DNA of 64,000 bases, from the NCBI RefSeq assembly GCF_910592395.1, contig NC_088322.1:6073431-6137430 (forward strand), given 5' to 3'. Source of the DNA: Lineus longissimus (Eukaryota; Nemertea; Pilidiophora; Heteronemertea; Lineidae). The notes under the pieces were generated by a model. It was given only the letters and a program-made list of their open reading frames with translations, made no database searches and was not told where the DNA came from. Every line of letters begins with the position of its first letter. Position 1 is the stretch's first letter. The position numbers were made by a program, and so were the translations under genes. Positions 1 through 10,744 of the stretch are shown in pieces.

Positions 1-1345
1 GCTTCGAATGAAAGATATTTCATGCCTACCTGTATAACGTTTGTGGGCTTTATACCAACGCTGTGAAGATACTGAATGATGAAAAAAGCATCATACCCTC
101 TGCTGTTGTGAGCGATTGCTACCCACCCCGTTTTCACCATTGAATAGCCATTCACAAAACTCAGACACCGTGTCCTCCCCCTTGAAGAATCATTCTTCGC
201 GGCTCTCCCGACACAAAATACACTGCATGTCTTCGTCACCACAATAATAACAGCAACACTGTGCAACACACAGATTGGGCACGTGCTCCTTTGAACCATT
301 ATGCAGTACCTTCTCCTGTGTAGACTCAAAATCATAGAATATGAGATTTATGTTTTTTATAGGATCGCCAGGATCCGGTTCCTTTCTCACCATATTTTTG
401 ATGTAACAATCATGTGAAAAAGGCCTGTGGCAAAAACAACAATATGAATTGTAGCAAATATGCTTTTCACGTGCTCATAAGACTTTGCCCATGTTTTGCT
501 CTTTTTTTTTAAATCACAAATGCTGCATTCATTGCCATGTTTGGGACAGGCAATACCCCTGGCTTACAATCCACCGATTGGTAATCTAACATGAATGAAG
601 CTAACATGAAATACACCCTTAAAAAGCCATGCATCATTGGACTGCGTTACCCTTTCTAAATGAGTAAGAACCCTCTCCACGGTCATCAGATCGGGAGCTA
701 TAAAAGGTATTCTTATATGTTTCAAACCATCACCCGAAATGATAAGTCTGACCCTGTCTTGAGACTCTACGTTCTTCATGAGGGTGGCCAAAAGTTCCGA
801 AAAAGCATTTGACAGACGGAATAGGACATCATTGTACGATGAACTTTTTTGTAAGGCATCAACTCTGATATCCATTTCAATTCCATTCTGTCGATATTTT
901 GGAATGTATTTTTCACGTGTTGACACTACCTGAAAAACAGGTTGTATGTGTTCGCGAGCCTCATCAGCGTCAGAGTCAAACTCATTGTCATCATCGATAT
1001 CATCATCATCATCGTCACCACCATCACCATCACCATCACCACCGTTGGCTTCAGCAATACGAGTATTTTGTGCCACATGTCTGTAACCACCAGTCTGCAC
1101 CCTAATCATGGGACTATATTGTTGTGATGGCCTAAATCTAAAAAAGACTGGTGTAACACAACGTTACGATCCGGGGAATCGAGCACTTTTAAAGGATGTT
1201 TGGGCACACCCGCTTCTTCATGAAGCTCGGAAGCTAAATGGAGTTGATGTTTAACATGCTCTTTTCTGATAGCTGAATAGTTTTGATCTTTTAGAACGTG
1301 GACTCTTGCCATTGTATATTGACAGTATTCCCTGGACCGTAACAA
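1..1345 (-). pseudogene. Polinton/Maverick DNA polymerase B, N-terminal part, broken
   Basis: Protein-primed type-B DNA polymerase of a Polinton transposon, read leftwards and running off the window, so the polymerase palm is not included. In order along the minus strand I see a pre-exonuclease block (KDQNYSAIRKEHVKHQLHL, about 1240-1300), an acidic Asp-rich linker (about 990-1040), a block ending HVRLPIGG (about 567), a Cys/His cluster with CSIC and CCFC pairs (420-540), the exonuclease I motif FYDFEST (about 320-340) and the exonuclease II motif AHNSRGYDAFF (about 75-110). This order is what I know from Polinton polymerases. The reading is broken by frameshifts near 1106, 485, 190 and 135 and by an in-frame stop at 564. 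It is therefore a decayed copy, unless some breaks are introns or base errors. The family call is firm from the two exonuclease motifs; the exact limits of the gene are not. Confidence 0.82.
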
Positions 1346-2265
1346 TCTCCGACACCCGAAGGCTCCGATATATTGCCCTGTGATAAAAGACTCCTTAGAA
1401 GCGGGCGATCTCCTTCGGGTCTACTTTTTTTCTGCTGATGAAAAGGAATATTCCGCTTAGGTGTTTTGTCCAACGGGCACACGTAAGCGGCAGAAGTCGT
1501 TGCGACTTGAGAGGTGTGAAGAACCTCTGTCATATGCCGCTCCGGTTCAGGCAAAGTTTCGAGAGCTGTCGTTTGAAGTCCGACATCATCAACGCTTTGC
1601 CTGCTCCGGACCGGCTCAAGTCCCAACTGCTTATTCGCAAGATAATCAAACAGCTTCGTACAATTCTGAAGCTGTTCAACTATTTTCCTGTCCAATTCCT
1701 TTTCATCAGCAACAGAAAATGTAGGGGTTAATAGCGCTGGTGGAGATACCGTCTGTGAGTTGTGTTCACCTGTGTCACACGATACCATCTGGACCATATC
1801 ACAGGATAGCAAGTCCATTAGATCAGGATAATCTGAGGTATCATGGGTCACAGGTAAATCCTCGATAGGGTTAACAGGTGGCACGCAATACTCGTTTGCG
1901 TCTAGCTGCGGTTCCTGCTGTTGCTGCTGCGGTTCCTTAGCCGATGGAGACGGGCTAAGTAACCCAGATAAAACCCCTTCACCATCTGGCAACGGCACAG
2001 CACCTGGCGCTCCAGGAGGTGTAAGAGGAAAATATAGACTAGCATCTATATCATAAGGTTCTGCATCGGCTGGAACAGCCGCAGCAACAGCAGCGGTCCC
2101 TTTATACGACCCCGGAATTTGTGAAGGTGGGATGCTTTCTCCTCCTCTTCCACCGCCACCTCCTCAGAAAGGTGCGAATTATCAGAGGGGGAGTCCGGAA
2201 TTATAATTACTTCCTCTACAGTAGCACTTCTAAATGAGGAAGAAGAAGAAGTGCTCTGCACAGAA
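1291..2265 (-). pseudogene. N-terminal low-complexity region of the Polinton polymerase gene
   Basis: Open minus-strand frames (1291-1998 and 2046-2261) lead into the polymerase block and share its orientation. The first is rich in Pro, Ser, Gln and acidic residues, with a Gln run near 1910-1930. The second has a Ser run followed by an acidic stretch (VEEEEK). No folded domain is recognised. A frameshift near 1300-1310 separates it from the pre-exonuclease block. Such disordered N-termini commonly precede the exonuclease domain in Polinton polymerases, which together with position is the reason for this call. The right end stops at the edge of the inserted DIRS element, so the remaining N-terminus, if any, lies beyond 8377. 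It could instead be a separate Polinton gene. Confidence 0.5.
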
Positions 2266-2487
2266 TTTCCAGTTCCTGTGGAAATGTCATTTTATTAGTT
2301 CATAACGACCCAGGTCAGACTTTTGCATGTGTACTCTATTCGGACACACCCGAGGAAGAATTAAACTATTTATGATAGAAAACTCTTAGCTAGTTCGCTT
2401 AGCTACACCTAGGCGACGCCCCTATACAGCCTCTGCCTCGTGTGAGCCGCCATCACTAGTACTTATTACTCGAGCGCACTGAGTAAG
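2266..2487. repeat. left inverted terminal repeat of the DIRS element
   Basis: This stretch is the reverse complement, with scattered mismatches, of 8195-8377. The shared core runs from the AGGTCAGACTTTTGCAT block to the GCCGCCATCAC block near 2450. The outer 30 or so bases (2266-2296) are not shared with the right end; they are found only in the internal complementary region, as expected for DIRS elements. Confidence 0.88.
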
Positions 2488-2514
2488 TCCCGTTGCTGTG
2501 GGGACAGGCAGGGC

Positions 2515-2620
2515 GGGTAGTCTGACCTGGGTAGGTATGAACTAATAAAATGACATTTCCACAGGAAATGGAAATTTTATGTCGTTCATACTCTACCCAG
2601 GTCAGACTTTTGCATTGAAT
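2515..2620. repeat. DIRS internal complementary region, a copied circle junction
   Basis: The left half (about 2518-2565) is the reverse complement of the outermost left end (2266-2316). The right half (about 2573-2617) is an exact reverse complement of the outermost right end (8337-8377). The two halves meet near 2566-2573, so this segment is the two element ends joined head to tail. In DIRS biology this region templates completion of the termini during circle formation. Confidence 0.9.
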
Positions 2621-3112
2621 ACCAACAACCAAAGGAAGGAGGGTAAACAGAGACTTACCATGTAGTGAAGTGAACTGTCTCCAAAGCTGCGCAGCAGAAC
2701 CCAACAGGTGAGACCAAGGGGACCCAGAGAAAGAATGCTTGGGGAAAACCCAGGCTAGAGATCAACAGACCCTTTGAAAACAAAGGGAAGCATAACTGGG
2801 AAACCCATCCCCTCCTAGACGGGTCAAAACCACCTCGACACGGGATAAGCTCAGCACATTTTGTAAAGAGACACAATTTGGATTTTTTTTTTTAAAGGAA
2901 GGAGAGCACGTCCCAGAATAACATGGAGCGGCCTCACTGAATAACTCTCAAAAGTCCTAGGCGGCTGAACCCTAGGACAGCTGGACGGGGCAAACGCGCA
3001 GGCCCGAAGACCCGGCGACAGTCTATGAAACAACCCCCCCCCCCCCCCCGCTTAAAAAGAAGGGAGGACAAGACAGCCAGCAGGAGAGAGACTCGACGAG
3101 TGGTATTGGCAG

Positions 3113-4371
3113 GGAAACACCTAGACCACATGCTGAGCAGCGACAACTGGACCAAGAGACAGCATACCGTCTGTCAACGTGGAACAATCGCGCATATGAT
3201 ACTGGGAGAAGGTAGAGTGAGAACTCCACGTAGCCGCATCTAAAACCTCGTTCAGCGCCACTCCCTTATACTCGGCCCACGAAGTAGAGATGGCACGAAT
3301 CTCGTGGGCCGTAACGGCGCCCAGGCGACGAAGCCTATGGAGAATCGAGGGTCATAGAATAGGCCATCCGGATGGTGGCCACCAACCATCTGGCGACCGT
3401 GGCTGCAGCTATCTTCCTAATAAACCCCTCTCTATAAGACAAAAAGAGGCACTTCCTGCCTAGGCGAACAGCAGGCTCCTTAGTCTTATTAGAATAGAAC
3501 TTCAATGCCCGAACAGGACGCCCGGAAGGTCTCTAGCAGATAACGAGGGAATAAAAACCGGGCGCCTGGAGGTGTGCGGCGCCTGGTTTTTAGCCAGAAA
3601 GCCTGGGACAAATTCTAGGACTGCACCCCTCTCAGTGAAAGCTAATTTATCAAAGGCTGAAGCATGGAGCTCGGACCGCCGCTGTGCCGTGGCTAAAGCC
3701 ACCAGAAAAACGGTCTTAAAGGTCAGATGTTTAAAATCTGCCTGATGCATGGGCTCAAATGGAAATTTCATGAGAGCCCTTTAGACCACCGAGAGGTCCC
3801 ACTTGGGAGAGTGCTGAATGGAGCGGGGACGCTCCAAAGACATATTGCGAAGCAAAGATGAAACAGCGTCATCCCAAGACGGTTGCCACGATTCAGTCAG
3901 CTTTAAGGTGACCGAAACGGCGGAGCGATAACCTTTCACTCCCTGAACCGAAAACTTCCGAACCGAGAATGGAAAATTTAAGAAGTTGAGGAAGTTGGGA
4001 AGAGAGGGAGCGACCGGAGAAACTCCATGCTCACGACACCAGTCTCAAAAGACAGCCCACTTGCTATCGTATGAATCAAGGGTAGACTGTCTCTGAGGTT
4101 GGGCGACTTTACGGATAACGTCCTCTTGAAAAGCCTCTCTCTCGGAGGAAATACCCGACAGCCTCCAGGCGTGAAGCCTGTAAAAAGAAGGGTCTTGATC
4201 ATAGACCCCGCCAATTGGGTGATAAAGCAGACGGTCCCACGCCGGCAGGCGGCGGGGATGATCCGTCAGCAGCTCCAGCAGAACCGGGAACAAAGCCTGG
4301 TTCGGCCAGCACGGTGCTATCAGACAAAGTCTGACCCGTGAACTGGCCACTTTGTTGAGTACCGGTAGCAA
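3113..4371 (-). pseudogene. DIRS tyrosine recombinase
   Basis: Integrase of the DIRS element, a tyrosine recombinase that inserts the circular DNA. It starts just after the RNase H domain. The N-terminal part has the DIRS-typical sequence around LIAPCWPNQALFPVLLELL (about 4280-4330). The core-binding part runs through 3800-4040. The catalytic part shows ATAQRRSEL (first Arg, near 3680), AHEIRAIS (His-x-x-Arg, near 3290) and a final TFSQYHMRD (Tyr nucleophile region, near 3190). Damage includes in-frame stops at about 4042 (Phe-stop-Asp-Trp) and about 3781, and frameshifts near 3516 and 3335. All key residues can still be read across the frames, so this is recent or moderate decay rather than a distant relic. 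Confidence in the family is high. Confidence 0.85.
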
Positions 4372-4386
4372 CAGAGGGGTTGGCGG

Positions 4387-5986
4387 CTATGCATAAGCAT
4401 TGAGGCCGTCAGAGGCCGACAGGCTGTCCACTCCCAAGGCCTCCTCGTCCAGGAGGGGTGAGTAGTACAGGGGGAACCTCTTGTTCAACCGAGTCGCGAA
4501 CAAGTCTACGACCAGAGCATCCCACAGCGCCCCCAGGCGAGAGACCACCTCGCGATGGAGGGTCCACTCTGTCTGGACCATACGGTCCGACCTGGAAAGG
4601 GTGTCGGCCAAGGTATTCCTCTTGCCGGGGATGTGACGGGGGACGATGTGGATATCCAAGCGGCGACAAAGCTGCAGGAGCTCCCAAGTGAGACGGCACA
4701 ATGTGCCGGATCTCGTCCCCCCCTGTCTCCGAATATAAGCGACCACAGTGGAATTGTCGGAGAAAAAAGAAACCTTGTGATCCCTCAGATCAGACGTGAA
4801 GGCCCTCACGGCCAGGATGACAGCCTGCATCTCAAGGACATTGATCGAAAGACGCGCATCCTGGTGGTCAGGTCCCCTTCGTTCAAATGGGCGCCCCAAC
4901 CATAAAGGGAGGCGTCCGTGAACAGGGACATCTGAGGTGATGGAGGTCTGAGCTGCACTCCGTAGAGGAGCTCCGTCTCTGAACCCCAGAAACTCCAAAC
5001 CTCCCCCAGAAGGGACCTCGGGATAGAAATCCGCTGGTCGAGGGAGTCCGTGAATTGACGCCAACTCGACAGCAGGAGGAGCTGGAGTGGGCGCATATAC
5101 AGGCGGCCGAAAGGAACCTGGTCCGCCGCCGAATTGAGCAGTCCCAGCAGCGAAGAAACTGTCGGGCTGTGGCGCTGTCCTGACGACAAAAAATCCTGAC
5201 CAACGACCGAATCTTGCGAATTCGGTCCGGAGGGGGGGACATCAGGCCCTCTCGTGTGCGAAATCGCACCCCCACGAAGACATAATCCTGAGCTGCGTCC
5301 AGCTCGGATTTGTCCCAATTTAAAAGCCACCCTGCCTGTCTGGTTGTGACGAGCAGAAACTTTGCCTGCTTTCCCAGACGGCGTTGAGCCTGGTGCCGTA
5401 GCAGCCAGTTGTCAAGATAGCAAGTGAGCTTTAAGCCCATGGCATGGAAAGGCGCGGCAAACGCCTTGACGTGTGTTGTGAAAATCAGCCGTGTGGAAGC
5501 CAGGCCGAAAAGAAGGGCCTGAAACTGATAAACCTTTCCTTCGAAGAAGGAACGAAGGAAAGGCTGAAACTCTGGATGGACCGGGACGTGTAGGTACGCG
5601 TCCTGAAGGTCCAGAGAGATAGTCCAATCGTTGGGCTGCACCGCGACTGCTACTGACCTGGTTGTCTCCATCTTGAAGCTGGGAACCCGGAGGAACTGAT
5701 TCAAGTTGGACAGGTTGATGACCAGTCTCCACTTCCCCGACTTCTTGGGGAACAAGAAGACGTGGCTGTAAAAGCCCGGGGAGGAATGGTTGTCCACCAA
5801 CCTCACTGCCTGCTTCTCGAGAAGAGACAGGACCTCCGAACGAAGGGCAAGCGCCCTGACGGGTCTACTGGCGGGGACACCGGGGTGGGTGTTGACGTCG
5901 TAGGGAGGGGACGGGAAAAGTCCAATCGGACACCGTGTCGGAGCATATCCGGCACAGGGGAGTCTTTTTGACACCACCGGTCCCAA
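4387..5986 (-). pseudogene. DIRS reverse transcriptase and RNase H
   Basis: Reverse transcriptase followed by RNase H of the DIRS element. The RT part (4890-5986) shows FLFPKKSGKWRLVINLSNLN (fingers), SLDLQDAYLHVPVH (motif A, catalytic Asp), LLFGLAST (motif B) and CYLDNWL (motif C). Motif C normally reads LDDW in this family, so one catalytic Asp appears as Asn (about 5415-5430). RNase H follows with SLFTDASLYGWGAHL (about 4890-4930), LEMQAV, FFSDNSTVVAYIRRQGG (about 4740) and PGKRNTLADTLSR (about 4610). A frame change near 4890 separates RT from RNase H. The polypeptide ends with DLFATRLNKRFP and SPLLDEEALG, the conserved DIRS post-RNase H segment. I did not find the methyltransferase-like domain of some DIRS elements. 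Confidence 0.87.
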
Positions 5987-6387
5987 AAGGCTGCGAAGTG
6001 TCGCAGTCTGCCATCCACGACGCCAACAGTGGGGGCGCCACCTGAAGGCGCAGGAGGAATGACTAAAAAGTCACTTGCGCTTGCCCCCGCGACCCTTCTC
6101 TTGGAAGCGAAGCTTGACTGGCCGCCGCTCCTTCTACTGGAAGCCGCAGCTTCTGCCTGCCCTTGAGGACAAAAGGAGGAGCCACACGAGGATGAGGGCC
6201 CACGAGGAGCGGACGAACCTCGGGGGCGTCGAGACCCCCCCTGTCGTCCCCTGCCTGCGGCCTGCGAGTAGGAACGCGGGCGGGGGGCGGCCTGGGGAGT
6301 CGAAACTGACTCCATCAGGCGATCCGACTGTGCCTGAGCACCCATGGTGTCAGGCAGGGAGTCGTGGAACAAAAAAGGGCCGCTCAA
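5803..6387 (-). pseudogene. DIRS pol N-terminal extension
   Basis: Open frame of 194 codons overlapping the start of the RT. It is Ser/Arg/Gly/Pro-rich in the first half (RPRSYSQAAGRGRQGGSRRP), then carries GRLRHFAAFWDRWCQKDSP (about 5920-6000). The latter matches the short segment preceding RT in DIRS polyproteins, where a G-R-L-x-x-F block and Trp residues lead into the polymerase. It bridges gag to pol. A frame change near 5900 links it to the RT frame. The upstream poly-C/poly-G tract at 6408-6420 may hide a further frame slip or be an assembly uncertainty. Confidence 0.65.
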
Positions 6388-7918
6388 TGGAGCGGTCCTT
6401 AATGCCCCCCCCCCCCCCCCGCAGAAACTGGGTTCTGACCGTGCTTAACCCCTCGATGAGCAGGTCACGGCGTTTTAGCATGCCATCAGCCGCCTGCTTC
6501 GCAGCCAGATCACTGGCATGCTGCAAGGATTGTTGGAGGGACATCGCGAGGACGCACTGGGCCTGGACCTGGTCAGAGCACAAAGAGTCAGGTCGGCGTA
6601 AGAAAACACTGCCTGGGTCTCTTTAGCCAGGGCCTCATCATTCTTCGCATCCTTTAAGGCCAAAGAAGTGAGGACTTTCGAGGGTACCGACCGTGCTTAA
6701 CCCCTTAATGAGCAGGTCACGGCGTTTTAGCACGCCGTTAGCCGCCTGCTTCGCAGCCAGATCACTGGCATGCTGCAAGGATTGCTGGAGGGACATCGCG
6801 AGGACGCACTTGGCCTGGACCTGGTCAGAGCACAAAGAGTCAGGTCGGCGTAAGACAACATCGCCTGGGTCTCTTTAGCCAGGGCCTCATCATTCCTCGC
6901 ATCCTCTAAGGCCAAAGAAGTGAGGACTTTCGATGGTACCAACCCGGAAAGTTGGATGTCGTCCTTGAGGGGCGACAGGGAAACCGGGTCGGTTCCCAAT
7001 GGCGAGACCCGATAATAATCGGGTCTGAAGGACAGGCTCGGAGGGGAAGCGTTCGTGAAACGCTTCCCCAGTCCAGGTGCCCGGTCCCGTAGACGGGAGC
7101 GTCGAAACCAGGGCGCGCTGGTGACCCCCACAAGATGGCGCTGTGTCCCCGAGAGCTGTATCCAACCATGTTGAGGCTCTTATCAGGGCCAGAGACGCGG
7201 GCAATTCTTGAAATGCCCGGTCGGGGACCACATCCGACTCCTGCTTGGAGGTGTCGCCGAACAAGTCAAACGGCACCTTACCGAGTGCGGGTTGACCGCC
7301 GGGAGAGGACAAGTCTCTTGCGGCACAAATTGCCTAACAAGAGCGCGTAACTCGCGCATACCCGCGGCGATGGCGGAGTCCTCACCCCCGGAGGGGTAAT
7401 CAGCCCGAGAGGCTGAAAAAGACTGCGAGTCACTAAACTCACAATCCATGGGCTGATGGCCCAAGTCAAAAGCCACCGGCCTGTCGGCCGGACGAGTCGA
7501 GGACCTGTCATGGAGGTTAGAAGCCTCCATACGGTCCGTCAGACTCCTGAGCAACTGCCTTTGCTCCTCCGTGAGGGAGGAAGAAAGGGGCTGAGGCCCA
7601 GTGCTCAGCCCGGTGTCCCGTGGGGCAGACAAAGGAGGGGGAGGGGGCATGCCTGTTAGGCCGCGCCCCTCTCCTTACCTTCTTCGCCTCCTTACCGGCA
7701 GTGCCGGAAGAAGTGGCAGGCATCCCGGGGGCGGAAGGGTCCGGCCCAAAGGGGGCTGAACTACCCGCGCCCCGAAACGTGGAAGAACCAGGCCGGGGAC
7801 TATGAATCCCCGACACACCAGTAAAAGGACCTCGAAAACCCGCCCTGAAGGGCAGGAGGTCCAATACAAAGGGTGGTACACCCAGCGAAGAAAAAAAAGA
7901 CGACAATAATGAAGCCAT
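6388..7918 (-). pseudogene. DIRS gag-like ORF1
   Basis: Gag-like coding region of the DIRS element, read leftwards from an ATG at 7918 (MASLLSSFFSS), spread over overlapping frames ending near 7517, 7183 and 6890. It is Pro/Ser/Arg-rich, with a helical central part (LTEEQRQLLRSLTDRMEAS, about 7530-7590). The C-terminal helical block (DRVQAQCVLAMSLQQSLQHA type) is present twice because of an internal duplication. No zinc knuckle is seen. DIRS Gag proteins are poorly conserved, so the assignment rests on position between the right terminal repeat and pol, and on the coherent orientation. Several frameshifts are needed to read it through. Confidence 0.6.
6437..6940 (-). repeat. in-frame 252-bp tandem duplication inside DIRS gag
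   Basis: The segment beginning GACCGTGCTTAACCCC at 6437 recurs at 6689 with few differences, a period of 252 bases (84 codons). Both copies run through the same coding landmarks, including the GGCCAAAGAAGTGAGGACTT block (near 6658 and 6911). Because the length is a multiple of three, the duplication would lengthen Gag without shifting the frame. Confidence 0.85.
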
Positions 7919-8194
7919 TATGCAGATTTCTTGGGAAAAACCACAAAGTGCTTATAACACGAACGGGTCACGTGACCAGCAGCCGGGGAGTCAGAAGAGA
8001 AATTTCCAGGAGTCGCCAGAAAAAACACGCTCCAAAAGCAGAAATCGAAGGGGATTGTAAAAAGAACGATCTCACCCGTCTCCTGTGAATGTAAGCCTCC
8101 CGAAGGTGTCCTGGGAAGTCCTTCTTTATCTCGGTATAGGCCGCAATCGGTCGAATACGTGAGTAAGAAACTCAGTACAATGTTAAACAGTGTG

Positions 8195-8377
8195 CCGAGG
8201 AAGAAGTACTGGTGATGGCGGCTCACACGAGGCAGAGGCTGTATAGGGGCGTCTAGGTGTAGCTTAGCGAACTAGCTAAGAGTTTTCTATTATAAATAGT
8301 TTAATTCTTCCTCGGTGTGTCCGAATAGAGTACACATGCAAAAGTCTGACCTGGGTAGAGTATGAACGACATAAAAT
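8195..8377. repeat. right inverted terminal repeat of the DIRS element
   Basis: Reverse-complement partner of the left repeat. Its outer edge (CGACATAAAAT) is found again only in the internal complementary region. It marks the 5' end of the minus-strand element. The Polinton-side sequence resumes at 8378. Confidence 0.88.
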
Positions 8378-9903
8378 GCAATACCTGTTCTGGCTCCGCC
8401 TCACATTTGATCACTTCGTCATCAACATTACTATTATCATTATTATCATTGTTATTTGCTCTAAGAAAAGGGTTGATTTGCAACAACCTTGACATACTCA
8501 TGTGGTTCATGCATTGCTGTTGGTAATCCAAACCGCCCCTTCAATGCCCTCTCGTTTAGTATAGTGTTCACAACACCCATCAAACGGTCCACGACGTTTT
8601 TAGAACCTATATGAAAAGAGGGAAATGTGTTGGTTAATTTACATACATGAAAGAATGCATACAACTTCATTGATCCAAGCTCTAGAACATTGATGCTTTT
8701 TCTCTACAGACACACATTTTGTTTTTTTACACAATATACGAGTTCGGTTTTGACATCGCATAATTGCGTACTGTAATATTTTAATACATAGCATCCTTAA
8801 ATACCAAGTAAAAGTTAGTGTCATTCTCGTAATATGCAGACCGACAACTTTGCAAAATGAACCACTGCCTCGGGACTATTTCGATTTTAATTATTTGCAA
8901 TGTAACACGTGAGTCATCATCCATTTCAACACATGTCACCACCCCTGGCACCACGATGACACCCTCGCAACTGTCTAATTCAGGGTTATACAATGTAAAT
9001 GCAAACTCAAGGGATTTTCTCACATAACTTGGCGGACACCTTTGCAATACAGCTACAGATACAGTTCCCAGCCTTCATCTCGAGATAGAGCGTGAATGTC
9101 AGGATATTTTGCAAGATATTCTATGCATTCAACAGCTGTCCAGACAGTTGTTCTTTGTATTTTAAAATCTCAAGCATCTCAAACGGACCATATTTCTGTT
9201 TTACAGGTATGGTACGATTTAGACAGAAAAGCGTACTTTTAATCATTACATTGCCAAGAGACACCTTTTTTACATTTTCTTTCTGATCCATCAAATCTTC
9301 ATAGACTTTCTGACCTACAATATACCCACTTGACACAGGTTCTTTGCCACGTGTGGTAAACCGCTCATGCAGCACAAAATTAAGCGATTCTTTGACGGGT
9401 ACAGGAAGACCATTCATGATGACTACCTGACATTGACTGACACCACAACACACACACACACGAGGTTTTTATCAACTGCTTGAATACCCCGTTGGAACCA
9501 CGGCATTATGAAACGTTCAAATAACATGATATGTTGTCCATTCTTTCTCTTAGATTGTACTAATTGTGCTCCGTTAGACCTATACCGATATACTGCGGTC
9601 TCTGATCTATGAATTTTCGAATATCTATTACCTGTTCCTTTTGGTCGAGGCAAACATGAAGAAAAATCTCACTTCCTAAGTGTATGCCCTCTGTACAGTT
9701 TGGAAAGTTTGGTAAGGGACCACCCACGACAACTGTGTACGACACCGTTTCATTTATGTCAGACAGCGGGACAAGGTCGTCAACCTGATTTTTTGTATTC
9801 GACGTGTAAGCTATGAACACAAAAAACAAAACACATTCTATCGTGAAACTTGCTAATACAATAGATGGACACACTGACGATTTAAAGCGTTGTTCCATTG
9901 GGT
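8378..9903 (-). CDS. exon-like minus-strand ORF cluster upstream of the Polinton polymerase, unassigned
   Basis: Four minus-strand open frames are separated by short non-coding gaps: 9560-9898, 9121-9459 (with 9423-9653), 8781-9047 and 8378-8670. They have coding-like composition but no domain I can name with confidence. The first has a hydrophobic N-terminal segment (about 9810-9870) and ends in EQVIDIRKFIDQRPQYIGIGLT, faintly reminiscent of PC4-type DNA-binding proteins (V-D-I-R-K-F followed by a turn and a strand). The last ends in a Glu-rich stretch at the DIRS insertion point. They may be exons of the gene that continues at 1-2265, since orientation is the same, or other Polinton genes. 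Start and splice sites are not settled. Confidence 0.4.
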
Positions 9904-10744
9904 GAATCTTTTTGACACATGCATAAACGGTTGTGTGCTTGACGTGTCTAATGAGCTGTCATCATCACAAATGATCTGCCTTCCAAACTAACACATCATT
10001 ATACCAAGCATTGGAATTTTTACGAACACCTCACCAACTAACTATTCCAAAAAAACACATGCATACAAAAACATATTTATTGAGTATATGAAAATGTCTC
10101 TTACCTTTGTGTTCTTATGAAATTCAGATGTCAAAGACGATTTCCTCGATATCTGGTTTTTCGAAATTTTAACAGACACACGTACAAACACCAACAGGTT
10201 GGAATTTCAAACTTTCAAAAAAGGTAGTTAGCACAAATGGCAGGCACACTCTCTTGCACTGTTCAGATGAACTGATGATGCGTCCATCGTTTCACAGGCT
10301 TTTATCTAAAAGTTCAAGGGCATCCGTGGGACTTGTGGGTTTTTTTAAAACCTTTGCTTATTATATAACACTCCACTTTTTATCACTGTTAGTGAAAACA
10401 ACACCTGGTGAGCATCAGACCTGCTTTTTAACAAGACAAAGTCCATTGCCAAATTTTCCCTCCAAATATCGTAGCATTGGCAATTAACATCGTAAAAGAA
10501 ACAATACAGCATCAACTTTTTATGATCTATAATCAAACATGTGCTAATCGTTAAACACAGACATGACCTTGTCCTCATGAGGTGCAGCAGGCGACGCGGC
10601 GTCATGTTTGATTTCTATGAATGTGCAGACATCATAACAGCTGACACGCGACAGGGACTGACACTTTTTTCCATGAACGCGTGACTATTCAATGAATAAT
10701 TCATTCTGTTATCCATGTGAAATGTTTACAATACATCACTGATG
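9904..10744. other. non-coding stretch between Polinton-side ORFs and BEL element
   Basis: AT-rich sequence with only short shadow ORFs on both strands. I see no RNA gene, tandem repeat or terminal inverted repeat. Confidence 0.6.

Larger units (their letters stand above)
2266..8377 (-). mobile_element. DIRS-type tyrosine-recombinase retrotransposon, nearly full length, decayed
   Basis: A complete DIRS layout on the minus strand: right inverted terminal repeat, gag, reverse transcriptase plus RNase H, tyrosine recombinase, internal complementary region, left inverted terminal repeat. DIRS elements copy through a circular DNA intermediate and integrate by recombinase, so no target-site duplication is expected; I see none. 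It sits inside the leftward Polinton polymerase gene. All reading frames carry stops or frameshifts, so it is not autonomous now. Ends are set by where the internal complementary region stops matching each terminus (plus or minus about 4 bases). Confidence 0.9.

Noticed and set aside
899-1127. His-rich plus-strand ORFs
   Set aside because: Antisense shadow of the Asp-rich linker of the polymerase gene.
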